Shown one piece after another: positions 29,112 to 38,648 of a stretch of DNA of 64,000 bases. The stretch covers positions 466,422 to 530,421 of the forward strand of contig MEMB01000002.1 of assembly GCA_001768735.1 (NCBI GenBank), in the 5' to 3' direction. A model generated the notes under the pieces. That model saw only the letters and a list, made by a program, of their open reading frames with translations. It was not told where the DNA came from and searched no databases. The stretch comes from Alphaproteobacteria bacterium GWF2_58_20 (lineage in GTDB: Bacteria; Pseudomonadota; Alphaproteobacteria; UBA1247). The translations under genes and the position numbers were made by a program. The stretch's first letter is position 1. Each line of letters begins with the position of its first letter.

Positions 29112-29473
29112 CAATTCACGGCTCCTGGCGTTGGTGCGCAAACAAGAAGGGTTTTGCGCAGAGCAGGGGACATTGTTGCGATCCCCACAATATTTTTGGA
29201 AGCTGAGAGGAAAATGAGGTCGGGCATCTCGGCAAAATCGTGTGCGGTAAAACCGTTCATGTCTTTGGCATTTCCGTCCACCCCGTTTTGCAGCAACACT
29301 TCACAAAGGGGATGATTGTGGCTTGCAGCCGCAAAATGCAGGGGGGTGCATCCCTGAAAATTGCGGACAGATGCCTGAGCCCCCATGGCAAGCAGGCTGC
29401 GGGTCCTGTCCACATCCCCGTCAAGGACGGCTTCAAACAGCATCTGGTTTTTATATTCCTGATCATCATCCAT
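29111..29473 (-). CDS. Small ankyrin-repeat protein
   Basis: A 120-residue protein containing about two and a half ankyrin repeats. NQMLFEAVLDGDVDRTRSLL, GCTPLHFAAASHNHPLCEVL and MNGFTAHDFAEM show the helix-turn-helix pattern with the TPLHFAA consensus. There is no signal peptide. The start is taken at the ATG at 29473; an in-frame ATG at 29545 would add 24 less likely residues. The stop is coupled to pgpA by TGATG. Partner unknown; such small ankyrin proteins usually bind another protein. Confidence 0.75.
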   Translation of the reverse strand: MDDDQEYKNQMLFEAVLDGDVDRTRSLLAMGAQASVRNFQGCTPLHFAAASHNHPLCEVLLQNGVDGNAKDMNGFTAHDFAEMPDLIFLSASKNIVGIATMSPALRKTLLVCAPTPGAVN

Positions 29474-29709
29474 GGGGCCATCATAACAAAACCGGAGCAA
29501 GTTCCGCCACGCAAAATTTGCATTCCACCCATGCAGGAAGCACATGTCGGGAATCCTCTGCCCCGGTGGATGGATTTTCCCTGAAAGAAGACAACAAAAT
29601 GAACAGGAACCCTGCCGGAAAACGGGAAAATTTCCATTGCCTATTTTTTAGGCAGACCATACACTACGGACTTCTTGTTCAACACGCATTTTGAAAGCAG
29701 GACTTCCTG

Positions 29710-30690
29710 GTGCCTTTTTCATCCGGACAACTCCCTCCACAAGGAACATCTCGTGCTGCAACCGACATCCGCCAGCTGATCCTGCGCCTGGCCGGAAGCG
29801 ACCTGCCAGTCATGATTTTCGGGGAAACGGGGACGGGGAAGGAACTCATCGCCAAGGCCCTGCATGAAAATGGGAAATGGTGTAGCGGTACCTTTGTCAC
29901 CATGCCGCTGGAAACGCGCCCGCAGGGAGAAACCGACCTTGCTGCCATCTGGCAGGAAAAACTTCACAATGCCCGAGGCGGCACCCTTTATGTGGATGAC
30001 GTCGCCGAATTGCCCATGCCTCTCCAGCTCTCCCTGCTGACACATTTTGTGGATGGGCAGGAACAGTCTTTCCGCCTCATCACGTCAACCCGCAGGGATA
30101 TGGCTGCGCGGGTTCGGCGTGGCGTTTTCCGGGAAGACCTCCTTGTTCGCATCAATGTGGCTGCCATCCGCATTCCGCCGCTGCGGCGGCGCACGGAAGA
30201 TATTCCCCTGCTTTTTGAGGCCTTTGCGGAACGCTGCGTTGCCGAAGGCGACATTGCCAAGACACTGGATGAAAGTGCGGCATCCGCGCTTCTCAAACAT
30301 TCCTGGCCGGGGAATGTCCGGGAACTCAAAAATCTGGCCCGCACCATCACAGTGCTTTGTCCCCACAGCATCATCAGCCAAGAGGATGTGGAAAGCGCCC
30401 TCCGCCACAGCGCCGCGCCAACCGACATAGAGGAACGCGGAATTGGCGCGTCTGTTGAACGCCAGCTCCGACGTTATTTTGCTGCCCATTCAGGAAGCCT
30501 TCCCATGCCGGGCCTTTATGACCGCATCATTCATGAGGTGGAAAAACCGCTGATTACCCTGGCGCTTGAGGCAACAGGTGGCAACCAGATCAAATCGGCA
30601 GAACTTCTTGGGGTCAACCGCAATACCCTGAGACGGAAGATGCTGGATCTTGGCCTTGCGATTGAAACGCGCCGGGGAAGGAAATCATGA
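29710..30690 (+). CDS. NtrC-like AAA+ regulator lacking receiver domain and GAFTGA loop
   Basis: The 326 residues hold an AAA+ domain of the sigma-54 activator type and a Fis-type helix-turn-helix, but no receiver domain: the ATPase begins by residue 20. Walker A is GETGTGKE (38-45), Walker B-like GGTLYVDDV (90-98), the arginine-finger region FREDLLVRINVAAIRIPPLR, and the HTH is GNQIKSAELLGVNRNTLRRKM. Between Walker A and B the family has an ELFG...GAFTGA loop that contacts sigma-54; here it is replaced by a shorter sequence (RPQGETDLAAIWQEKL). By position it replaces ntrC ahead of ntrYX, with no ntrB upstream. The GTG start has AGCAGGA before it. The 3' end overlaps ntrY (ATGA). It probably acts as a DNA-binding protein independent of sigma-54 activation. 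Confidence 0.85.
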   Translation: MPFSSGQLPPQGTSRAATDIRQLILRLAGSDLPVMIFGETGTGKELIAKALHENGKWCSGTFVTMPLETRPQGETDLAAIWQEKLHNARGGTLYVDDVAELPMPLQLSLLTHFVDGQEQSFRLITSTRRDMAARVRRGVFREDLLVRINVAAIRIPPLRRRTEDIPLLFEAFAERCVAEGDIAKTLDESAASALLKHSWPGNVRELKNLARTITVLCPHSIISQEDVESALRHSAAPTDIEERGIGASVERQLRRYFAAHSGSLPMPGLYDRIIHEVEKPLITLALEATGGNQIKSAELLGVNRNTLRRKMLDLGLAIETRRGRKS

Positions 30691-32855
30691 AAAAACTTTT
30701 TCAAAAACTGCCTTACCTCCTCAGCGTCGCGGCCATCCTCCTGGGAGGCGCCACCTATGCCGCGCTGATTGAAGCCCCGCCTTTTGGGGCAGGGAAGGCG
30801 GCACTTTACCTCCTCATCAACATCGACATCGCTGTCCTGCTGCTTCTGGGCGGCCTCATCGCCCGAAAACTGGCCTACATATGGGGAGAACGGCGGCGTG
30901 GGGCAGCTGGCGCACGCCTTCATGCCAATTTTGTGACCGCTTTTAGTCTGGCTACCGCACTTCCGGCCATCTTTATGGCCATTCTCACGTCCTATGTCTT
31001 CAACTTCGGTCTGCAAAGCTGGTTCAGCGACCGCGTCAGAACCGCCATTGAAGCCTCACAGGCCGTTGCCCAAGCCTATCTTGAGGAACACCAGCAGGTC
31101 ATCAAATCCGATGCCATGGCCATGGCGGCTGATCTCAACCGCGAGGCCTACCTGCTCATTGGCAATAAAAACCGCATGGATTCCGTCATCAGCACCCAGG
31201 CCTTCTTGCGCAACCTGCCGGAAGTCGTGGTGTTTGATGGCACCCGAAACATCTGGGGGCAAAGCGCCGCAGCCAGCAAGCTGTCGCCCAACATCATCAC
31301 TCAGCCCATGCTGGAACAGGCTGGGGAAGGGGAAATAGTCCTCATTCCCGGCAATGAAAACAACAATCGCGTGCGCGCCCTCCTGAAACTGGATGGGTAT
31401 TATGACAGCTACCTGCTTGTCGGGCGTCCGATTGAAGCCAGGGTCCTCGCCCATGTCGCCACAACAGAAGGGGCAGCGGAGGCCTATCACGACCTTGAGC
31501 AGAGAAGGGAAAACCTCCAGCTTTCCGTGACCCTTATTTTTGGCCTTGTCATGCTGCTTCTCATGCTCGTGGCCATATGGGCGGCCATGGGATATGCCAA
31601 CCGCATCATTGACCCCATCGGGGAGATCATACGGACGGCCGAACTGGTTCGGGCGGGCGACCTTTCTGCCCGGGTGCCACACACAAATCCGCGCAATGAA
31701 CTTTCAAGGCTTGCACGGGCTTTCAATCGCATGACCCGCCAACTTCAGGAACAGCAGGCAGGCCTGATTAGCGCCAACACCCAGCTGGATGAACGCAGGC
31801 GTTTCAGCGAGGCCGTCCTTTCAGGGGTCAGCGCCGGCGTCATTGGATGTGATGCCAGCGGGCGCATTCGCCTTGCAAACCAGTCTGCCATTCAGCTTGT
31901 GGATGAAACGGAAGAACATATCCTTTCCTCACGCCTGACCACACTGTTTCCTGAGGCGGAACAAATGCTCGGAGCGCTTTCGGAAAAACCGGAAACCGCG
32001 CTGGATGCGCAAATGCGCTTTCTCAAGCCGGATGGAACGGAACGCGTCTTTTTTGTGCGTGGCGTGGCAGAACATGCGGGGGGGGAAGTCTCCGGCATTG
32101 TCGTCACCTTTGATGATATCACCGATCTCCTTTCTGCGCAGCGCAAGGCAGCCTGGGCAGATGTGGCGCGCCGCATTGCCCATGAAATCAAGAATCCGCT
32201 CACACCCATCCAGCTGGCAGCTGAACGCCTGCATCGTCGTTACCACAAGGAAATCACTAGCGATCCCGCCATTTTTGAAGCCTGCACAGCCACCATCATC
32301 CGGCAGGTGGGCGATATTGGTCGCATGGTGGATGAATTCTCGGCCTTTGCTCGCATGCCGCAAGCTGTCATGAAGATCGAGGACCTTGGTGACATCTGCT
32401 TCCAGCCAGTCTTTTTGCAAAAACAGGCGCATGGAAGCATCCATTTCGATTTCCGGGCCAGTGCTGCCCACATCAAGGCGCGCTGCGATGCCCGTCAAAT
32501 TACCCAGGCACTGACCAATCTCCTGCAAAATGCGGTGGATGCAATTGATGGCCGGGAAGGGGAAAACCTGTCTGCCGGAGAAGTCCTCATCCGCCTTGAG
32601 GAAGATGGCGAAATGGGGCGCATCATTGTGTGTGACAATGGGCGCGGACTGCCCATCGGCGATCGCGAGCGGCTCATGGAGCCTTATGTGACAACCCGCC
32701 AGAAAGGAACAGGTCTTGGCCTTGCCATCGTGAGAAAGATCATGGAAGACCATCGCGGACAGCTCATCCTGTCGGACCGCACGGATGGTGCGGCCGGGGC
32801 ACAAGTCACCTTGGTATTCCCCAAAGGCGCAGGTGAGGAGGAAACTGATGGCTGA
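30687..32855 (+). CDS. ntrY: Nitrogen-regulation sensor histidine kinase NtrY
   Basis: Membrane sensor kinase paired with NtrX. The 722 residues have membrane segments near 12-30, 38-55 and 85-110, a periplasmic region, and another membrane segment near 290. HAMP (PIGEIIRTAELVRAGDLSAR), PAS and histidine kinase domains follow. The phospho-acceptor is His499 in HEIKNPLTPIQLAAERL, then the ATP domain with NLLQNAVDAI and GTGLGLAIV. It overlaps the preceding gene by four bases and ntrX by eight. Confidence 0.93.
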   Translation: MKKLFQKLPYLLSVAAILLGGATYAALIEAPPFGAGKAALYLLINIDIAVLLLLGGLIARKLAYIWGERRRGAAGARLHANFVTAFSLATALPAIFMAILTSYVFNFGLQSWFSDRVRTAIEASQAVAQAYLEEHQQVIKSDAMAMAADLNREAYLLIGNKNRMDSVISTQAFLRNLPEVVVFDGTRNIWGQSAAASKLSPNIITQPMLEQAGEGEIVLIPGNENNNRVRALLKLDGYYDSYLLVGRPIEARVLAHVATTEGAAEAYHDLEQRRENLQLSVTLIFGLVMLLLMLVAIWAAMGYANRIIDPIGEIIRTAELVRAGDLSARVPHTNPRNELSRLARAFNRMTRQLQEQQAGLISANTQLDERRRFSEAVLSGVSAGVIGCDASGRIRLANQSAIQLVDETEEHILSSRLTTLFPEAEQMLGALSEKPETALDAQMRFLKPDGTERVFFVRGVAEHAGGEVSGIVVTFDDITDLLSAQRKAAWADVARRIAHEIKNPLTPIQLAAERLHRRYHKEITSDPAIFEACTATIIRQVGDIGRMVDEFSAFARMPQAVMKIEDLGDICFQPVFLQKQAHGSIHFDFRASAAHIKARCDARQITQALTNLLQNAVDAIDGREGENLSAGEVLIRLEEDGEMGRIIVCDNGRGLPIGDRERLMEPYVTTRQKGTGLGLAIVRKIMEDHRGQLILSDRTDGAAGAQVTLVFPKGAGEEETDG

Positions 32856-34239
32856 AATCCTGATTGTCGATGATGAAAAGGATATCAGGGACCTGATTGC
32901 AGGCATCCTTGAGGATGAGGGATACACAACGCGCCAGGCGGGCAGCGCCGATGAAGCGCTGGAAACCATTTCAAAGCGCCCGCCACAACTCGTCGTTCTT
33001 GACATCTGGCTTGAGGGAAGCCGCCTTGATGGTCTGGGCATCCTTGCCGAGATCCACAAGACACAGCCTGACATGCCTGTCATCATGATCAGCGGTCACG
33101 GTACCGTTGAGGTTGCCATGACAGCCATGCGCCATGGGGCATCCGATTTCATTGAAAAACCTTTCCAGAGCGACCGCCTTCTGATGGTGATCGCCAAAAC
33201 CCTGGAATCTTTCCGGATGCGCCAGGAAAACATGGCTCTGCGCCAGCGCGCGGGCGTTGCGGACATCATTGATGGAATGTCGCCCGCCATCCAGCAACTC
33301 CGCGGTACGATCGAACGCGTTGCCAAAACAAGTTGCCGTGTCCTGATTACGGGCGCGCCCGGTAGCGGCAAGGAAGTTGTCGCCCGCCTCATTCACCGCA
33401 AATCCGAACGTACCGAAGGCCCCTTTGTTGTCATCAACTGTGCGAGCATGCAGCCGGACAGGCTTGAAACCGAACTTTTTGGGACAGAAACCGGGCAGGG
33501 GGGGAAACCCCGCAAGATTGGCGTTCTGGAACAGGCCAATGGGGGGACGTTGCTACTGGATGAAGTCGCAGACATGCCCATTGAAACCCAGGGAAAAATT
33601 GTCAGGGCGCTTCAAAACCTGACTTTTGAAAGGGTGGGCGGCAACTCCCGCGTTGAAGTGGATGTGCGGGTCATTGCCTCTTCCGCCCGCGACCTTCAGG
33701 AAGAAATGGATTCTGGCCGCTTCCGGCAGGATCTCTTTTTCCGGCTGAATGTTGTCCCGTTGCACGTCCCATCCTTGAATCAACGCATTGAAGATATTCC
33801 AGTCCTTGCCCGCATGTTCCTTGAACAGTTTTCGGCAACCAGTGGAAATGGGGGGGGACGTGTTCTTGCCGAAGATGCGATTACCGCCATGCAAATGTAC
33901 GCTTGGCCCGGCAATGTCCGACAGCTCAGAAATGTCCTGGAATGGCTCATCATCATGGGGGCTGGAGGCAGTGACGGTACCATTCATGCCGCAGCCCTGC
34001 CGCCGGAAATCACACAGAGAACCACGGAAGCAAATGCTTCGTCCGGGGGGGCGGAAATCATGTCCCTGCCGCTGAGGGATGCCAGGGAACAGTTTGAACG
34101 CGACTACCTGACCGCGCAGCTTTCCCGTTTTGGCGGCAACATTTCCAAAACAGCCACATTTGTCGGTATGGAACGTTCAGCCCTGCACAGGAAACTCAAG
34201 TCACTCGGCATGGCCGGGGGAGAGGAAGCAAACCCATGA
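32848..34239 (+). CDS. ntrX: Response regulator NtrX
   Basis: DNA-binding response regulator of the NtrYX pair. The 463 residues are a receiver domain (about 1-125; Asp8, Asp9, phospho-acceptor Asp52, SGHGT, EKPF), an AAA+ domain with Walker A GAPGSGKE and Walker B GGTLLLDEVADMP, and a C-terminal Fis-type helix-turn-helix. The sigma-54 contact loop is not GAFTGA: ELFGTETGQGGKPRKIGVLEQ stands in its place, as I recall for other alphaproteobacterial NtrX proteins. The start at 32848 overlaps ntrY by eight bases; the stop overlaps trkA by four. Confidence 0.94.
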   Translation: MAEILIVDDEKDIRDLIAGILEDEGYTTRQAGSADEALETISKRPPQLVVLDIWLEGSRLDGLGILAEIHKTQPDMPVIMISGHGTVEVAMTAMRHGASDFIEKPFQSDRLLMVIAKTLESFRMRQENMALRQRAGVADIIDGMSPAIQQLRGTIERVAKTSCRVLITGAPGSGKEVVARLIHRKSERTEGPFVVINCASMQPDRLETELFGTETGQGGKPRKIGVLEQANGGTLLLDEVADMPIETQGKIVRALQNLTFERVGGNSRVEVDVRVIASSARDLQEEMDSGRFRQDLFFRLNVVPLHVPSLNQRIEDIPVLARMFLEQFSATSGNGGGRVLAEDAITAMQMYAWPGNVRQLRNVLEWLIIMGAGGSDGTIHAAALPPEITQRTTEANASSGGAEIMSLPLRDAREQFERDYLTAQLSRFGGNISKTATFVGMERSALHRKLKSLGMAGGEEANP

Positions 34240-35615
34240 AAATCCTGATCTGTGGCGGCGGTGATGTGGGGGAGAGCATCGCCCGTTACCTTTCCACCGA
34301 AAACATCTCCGTCTCCATCATTGACACATCTCCGGAACTCGTCCAGCGCCTGAACGATACGCTGGATGTCACTGCCTTTGCAGGCCATGCCGCCCATCCG
34401 GCAACCCTGGAACTGGCAGGCGCAGCAGCGGCCGACCTGCTTGTGGCCGCCACCTCCAGCGATGAAGTCAACCTTGTCGCCTGCCATATCGCCCGCCATC
34501 TTTTCAAAACTCCGGTCTGCATCGCACGTGTCAATGATCCCAGCTATCTTGGGGACGGAAAACAGGGCCTTTTCAATGAAGGCGGCTTTGCAGTGGATGA
34601 TGTCATTTTCCCTGCCCGCGAAATTGCCCAGGCCTTTCTTTTGCGTCTCAAGGCTCCCGGTGCCCAGCTCATGATTCCACTAAGTGGAGACAGAATCCGG
34701 CTTTATGGTGTTCTCTGCGCCGCCGATTGCCCGCTGGTCGGCACGCCACTTCGGCAGCTGGCAGAACTGTTTCCGGATATCAAGGCTTCCATTGGTGCCA
34801 TCCGGCGTGGAGAACACATCATCATTCCCAGCGGGGAAGACATGCTCATGGAAGGTGATGAAGCTTATTTTGCTGTAGCTTCAGAACATGCGGCCAGAGC
34901 CATGGCTACACTTGGGCATCAGGAAATCCTGCACCAGCGATTCATCATCCTTGGCGGTGGAGATACAGGTTTCCTGCTTGCCGGAATGATCCACAAGGAT
35001 TTTCCGGGGGCACGCGTAACCTTGATTGAATCCAGCCGCACACGGGCGGAATTCCTGGCCCAGAGACTTCCTTTTGCGACCATCATTCATGGCGATGGCC
35101 TTGAACCGACCATCCTGATGGAAGCCGCCATTGATGCTGGCGGAACCTTCATTGCCACAACGCCAGATGATGAAAACAATGTGCTGGCCTCCCTTCTGGC
35201 AAAGCGCATGGGAGCGGAACGTGCCATTCCGCTCATTGAAAAAACAAATTACAACCCGCTGGTCACCAATTCCGGCATTGATGCCGTGGTCAACCCACGC
35301 ACCATCATCTCATCGAAAATCCTCCAATTCATCCGTACGGGAAGCATCCGGGCCGTTCATGCCCTGACATCCGGCAGCGCGGAGGTGTTTGAGGGGGAAG
35401 TACAGGCGGCATCGCCCTTGGCCCAAAACCCAATCCGCGACCTCCACCTTTCGGGAAATGTCCGGGTTGCAGCCTTCCTGCGCCAAGGCAATGTCATTCT
35501 CGCCCGCCCGAATACGGAAGGCGAGGAAGGCGATATCGCCATTGTCTTTGCAGCCAGAAAACACGCGAAAACTGCCCAGAAACTTTTTGGCATTGAAAGA
35601 GAGGATGCCCCATGA
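34236..35615 (+). CDS. trkA: Trk potassium uptake NAD-binding subunit TrkA
   Basis: Cytoplasmic gating ring protein of the Trk potassium channel. The 459 residues contain two RCK units, each with a Rossmann nucleotide-binding motif (ICGGGDVGESIARYL at the start and ILGGGDTGFLLAGMI near residue 235). Each ends in a TrkA-C subdomain. The membrane subunit (TrkH/TrkG) is not in the window. It lies between ntrX and a HAD gene with four-base overlaps on both sides; ntrX-trkA is a conserved alphaproteobacterial pairing. Confidence 0.95.
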   Translation: MKILICGGGDVGESIARYLSTENISVSIIDTSPELVQRLNDTLDVTAFAGHAAHPATLELAGAAAADLLVAATSSDEVNLVACHIARHLFKTPVCIARVNDPSYLGDGKQGLFNEGGFAVDDVIFPAREIAQAFLLRLKAPGAQLMIPLSGDRIRLYGVLCAADCPLVGTPLRQLAELFPDIKASIGAIRRGEHIIIPSGEDMLMEGDEAYFAVASEHAARAMATLGHQEILHQRFIILGGGDTGFLLAGMIHKDFPGARVTLIESSRTRAEFLAQRLPFATIIHGDGLEPTILMEAAIDAGGTFIATTPDDENNVLASLLAKRMGAERAIPLIEKTNYNPLVTNSGIDAVVNPRTIISSKILQFIRTGSIRAVHALTSGSAEVFEGEVQAASPLAQNPIRDLHLSGNVRVAAFLRQGNVILARPNTEGEEGDIAIVFAARKHAKTAQKLFGIEREDAP

Positions 35616-36265
35616 TCCTTCCGCGCGTCATCATTTTTGACTGGGACGACACGCTTGCGGAAAACTGGTCTGCACTCACTTATGCCTGCAATACCGCCCT
35701 TTCCACATTTGGTATTCCCGAAATCACACAGGAAGACATGCGGGCCCGCTCCAGCAAATCGCTGAGGCAACAATTCCCGGAAATCTTTGGCGACCGGTGG
35801 CTGGAAGCCCAAACGCTTTTCTATGATGCCTATGAAAAACGCCATATCGACACCCTTCAGGCGCGTCCGGGCGCAGCTGATCTCCTGAGGGAACTGCGCC
35901 GTCGCGGAATCCGTATGGCCATTGTCAGCAACAAGAATGGCGACATTCTCCGTCGTGAGGTTTCCGCATTGGGATGGGATACTTATTTCAGCCATGTCAT
36001 TGGCGCCATGGATGCCCCAGAAGACAAACCGGATCCCATTGTTGTAAAAATGGCAATGGAAGGCATGCCGGAAACACCACCGGAATCTGTCTGGTTGGTG
36101 GGCGACCAGCCTTCAGACCTTGCCTGCGCCCACAACTCCGGTTGCCTGCCCGTCCTCATGAACCCAGGAGATATTGAATCCCCGATTCCCCCTGCCCATC
36201 ATGTTCCCGACTGTGACGGGCTCAAGTTGCTCATTGCGCGCATGTTTGATACGATCTGCTTGTAA
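35612..36265 (+). CDS. HAD-family phosphatase (Gph-like)
   Basis: A 217-residue haloacid-dehalogenase hydrolase. Motif I is FDWDDT (nucleophile Asp10, acid Asp12), motif II is VSNKNGD, the lysine is in PEDKPDP and motif III is LVGDQPSDL. The inserted helical cap follows motif I, as in phosphoglycolate phosphatase and beta-phosphoglucomutase relatives. The substrate cannot be read from sequence. It is coupled to trkA by ATGA and precedes hfq by 46 bases. Confidence 0.85.
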   Translation: MILPRVIIFDWDDTLAENWSALTYACNTALSTFGIPEITQEDMRARSSKSLRQQFPEIFGDRWLEAQTLFYDAYEKRHIDTLQARPGAADLLRELRRRGIRMAIVSNKNGDILRREVSALGWDTYFSHVIGAMDAPEDKPDPIVVKMAMEGMPETPPESVWLVGDQPSDLACAHNSGCLPVLMNPGDIESPIPPAHHVPDCDGLKLLIARMFDTICL

Positions 36266-36311
36266 AAACAATAAAAAGACCATACCTTTACCTGAATGAA
36301 AGGGCATATCC

Positions 36312-36560
36312 ATGACGGACAAGACAAAAAACATCCAGGATCATTTCCTCAATATCTTGAGGAAGGAAAAACAATCCGTGACGATTTTCCTCTCAAGCGG
36401 CGTCAAGCTGCAGGGAATTCTTTGTGGTTTTGATAGTTTTTGCATCATGCTGCGTCGTGACGACCATGTGCAGCTCGTATATAAACATGCCATCTCCACC
36501 ATCATGCCCGCAGAGGCCATCCGGCTTTATGATGGAGAGGATGAGGACAAAAATTCTTGA
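36312..36560 (+). CDS. hfq: RNA chaperone Hfq
   Basis: Hexameric Sm-like RNA chaperone for small-RNA regulation. The 82 residues contain Sm1 ([21 protein letters not shown]) and Sm2 with the YKHA signature ([12 protein letters not shown]), followed by a short acidic tail. hflX follows with an overlapping TTG start, the classical hfq-hflX pairing. Confidence 0.97.
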   Translation: MTDKTKNIQDHFLNILRKEKQSVTIFLSSGVKLQGILCGFDSFCIMLRRDDHVQLVYKHAISTIMPAEAIRLYDGEDEDKNS

Positions 36561-37882
36561 ACAAGCCCATATCTCCTTCCGGTACGCAAACCCTGGTCAT
36601 CTGCCCGGCTCTCCGGCAACGCATGCCTGATCCGGAATCGGAAGCAGCCCTGGCCACGCGCAGCCCGGAGGCTCGCCTGGAAGAAGCACGCGGCCTTGCC
36701 ATGGCCATTGCCCTTAATGTTGTCCATGGCGAGGTGGTGCATGTATCCCATCCAACGCCCGCCACCCTGTTTGGCAAGGGCGCGATGGAACGCATTGCCG
36801 AACTGGTTCGGGAACATGAAGCCGAGCTGGTTTTTGTGGATCATGCCGTTACCCCGGTCCAGCAGCGTAATCTGGAAAAGGCATGGAACACAAAAGTCAT
36901 TGAGCGGACCGGCCTCATTCTTGAAATCTTTGGTGAACGCGCACGCACGGGGGAGGGGAAGTTGCAGGTAGAATTGGCTGCGCTCACTTACCAGCGTTCC
37001 CGCCTTGTGCGGTCATGGACACATCTTGAGCGCCAGCGCGGCGGCTTTGGTTTCATCGGTGGTCCTGGCGAAACCCAGCTGGAAGCCGACCGTCGCCTGA
37101 TCGGTGACCAGATCACCCGAATCAAGGCGGAGCTGGAGAATGTCATCCGCACACGCGAATTGCACCGGCAGGCCCGCAAGCGCGTTCCTTATGCCGTCGT
37201 TGCGCTGGTGGGCTATACCAATGCTGGAAAATCCACCCTGTTCAACCGGTTGACGAAATCCGAGGTTTTCGCCAAGGATCTGCTGTTTGCAACGCTCGAC
37301 CCCACCATGCGCGAAGTGCGTCTGCCCACCGGACGACACATCATCCTGTCCGACACGGTGGGATTCATCTCCGACCTGCCCACACAACTGGTGGCAGCTT
37401 TCCGGGCAACGCTGGAGGAAGTCCAGCAGGCGGATGTCATCTTGCACGTGCGCGACATCTCCCACCCGGACACGGAAGCCCAGAAAGCCGATGTCATGGC
37501 GGTTCTGGCGGATCTCGACATTGACACGGGCGAGCAGGGGAACCTGATCGAGGTTTCCAACAAGATGGATCTCATGCCCCCTGAAGATGCCCAATGGCTG
37601 GCAAAAGAATTGTCGGAAAGCCTCAATCGGGCTGCCGTTTCCGCCATCACGGGGGAGGGGCTTGACCTCCTCCTGCGCAAGATTGAAAGCCTGCTTTCAA
37701 AAGACATGTGTGTAGCGGAATACAGCCTGGACATTTCCAATGGCGCAGCCCTTGCCTGGCTCTATGAACATGCGGAAGTGTTGAAACGCAAGGATGATGA
37801 GGAAAAAGTCCACCTGAAAGTTCGCATCTCCCCCGATAACATTGGGCGATTTGAAGGAAGGTTCCTTGGTTTCGACCAATGA
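36557..37882 (+). CDS. hflX: Ribosome-associated GTPase HflX
   Basis: GTPase that binds the 50S subunit and rescues stalled ribosomes. The 441 residues include the N-terminal HflX domain with the glycine-rich linker ([22 protein letters not shown] is its core region), the P-loop GYTNAGKST near residue 219, the switch II motif [10 protein letters not shown] and the NKMD specificity motif. The start is a TTG overlapping the hfq stop. A gene for a TraB-like protein follows at once. Confidence 0.95.
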   Translation: MNKPISPSGTQTLVICPALRQRMPDPESEAALATRSPEARLEEARGLAMAIALNVVHGEVVHVSHPTPATLFGKGAMERIAELVREHEAELVFVDHAVTPVQQRNLEKAWNTKVIERTGLILEIFGERARTGEGKLQVELAALTYQRSRLVRSWTHLERQRGGFGFIGGPGETQLEADRRLIGDQITRIKAELENVIRTRELHRQARKRVPYAVVALVGYTNAGKSTLFNRLTKSEVFAKDLLFATLDPTMREVRLPTGRHIILSDTVGFISDLPTQLVAAFRATLEEVQQADVILHVRDISHPDTEAQKADVMAVLADLDIDTGEQGNLIEVSNKMDLMPPEDAQWLAKELSESLNRAAVSAITGEGLDLLLRKIESLLSKDMCVAEYSLDISNGAALAWLYEHAEVLKRKDDEEKVHLKVRISPDNIGRFEGRFLGFDQ

Positions 37883-37883
37883 C

Positions 37884-38648
37884 ATGATCCTTCTCTACCA
37901 CCCGGACATGGAAAAGACTGCGTCGACAGATCCTCCCTATGCGGCGATATTCCAAAAAATGGAAAAAACATTGGTGTTTGTGGCCGCACGCCATGTTTTC
38001 ACGAAAGAACACCCAACCCTTGTCCTCATCGCCCGCATGATGGACGCCTCCGTGCCGGAGATCCTGATTCAGGAACGTACTGATTCCGAAATGGGCCGCC
38101 CCCACGAACTGGGGGAAATCAGTTTTGCAAAGCATGAGGCCATAAAACGCGGACTGAAAGATATTCGCGGCGGCGAGCCGGAACACGGAGCTTTGGAAGC
38201 AGCGCTCATGGCGGCAGGCTACACCCATGAGGATTTCCGATTTTTCCATTTTGCGCGCCAAATCTCCTGTGCTGTCCGGTTTGGTAATGCCAATATCCGG
38301 GAAATGGCTCGGAAAAGCCTACGGGATATTCCATTTTCAGACTTTCGTGACTGGTTTCATGTCCATATCGGGCGAGCGGATCGCAACAGCCTTGGAAAAA
38401 CCAGCCCCTATGCCCCCATCATGGACGGAACGCACACCCAATGCATCGCTGCCACCGAAGGGCAGGTACGGGATCAAAACATTTTCAAAACCATACGGCA
38501 GGCGCTTGCCAAAAAAAATCGCGTGATGGTGGTTTATGGGGCTTCCCATTTCCTGACCCTGCGTCCCGCGCTTGAAGCCCTGATGGGCCAGCCCAACATC
38601 ATTCCGGGCGCAGGGCCTGTGTCGGATGGCGTTTTGGCAAATTTGTAA
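37884..38648 (+). CDS. Putative TraB/TIKI-superfamily protein
   Basis: A 254-residue soluble protein without signal peptide. I infer membership of the TraB/TIKI (GX2H) superfamily from three spaced features. The first is LVFVAARHVFTKEHPTLVLI with His37, followed by EILIQE (Glu64). The second is the EGQVRDQNIFKTI segment (Arg196-Asp197), and the third is VMVVYGASHF with a GX2H motif (219-222). In known members these residues line a metal-dependent peptidase-like site; the first motif here has Ala instead of Gly. The ATG starts one base after the hflX stop. Function is unknown. Confidence 0.55.
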   Translation: MILLYHPDMEKTASTDPPYAAIFQKMEKTLVFVAARHVFTKEHPTLVLIARMMDASVPEILIQERTDSEMGRPHELGEISFAKHEAIKRGLKDIRGGEPEHGALEAALMAAGYTHEDFRFFHFARQISCAVRFGNANIREMARKSLRDIPFSDFRDWFHVHIGRADRNSLGKTSPYAPIMDGTHTQCIAATEGQVRDQNIFKTIRQALAKKNRVMVVYGASHFLTLRPALEALMGQPNIIPGAGPVSDGVLANL

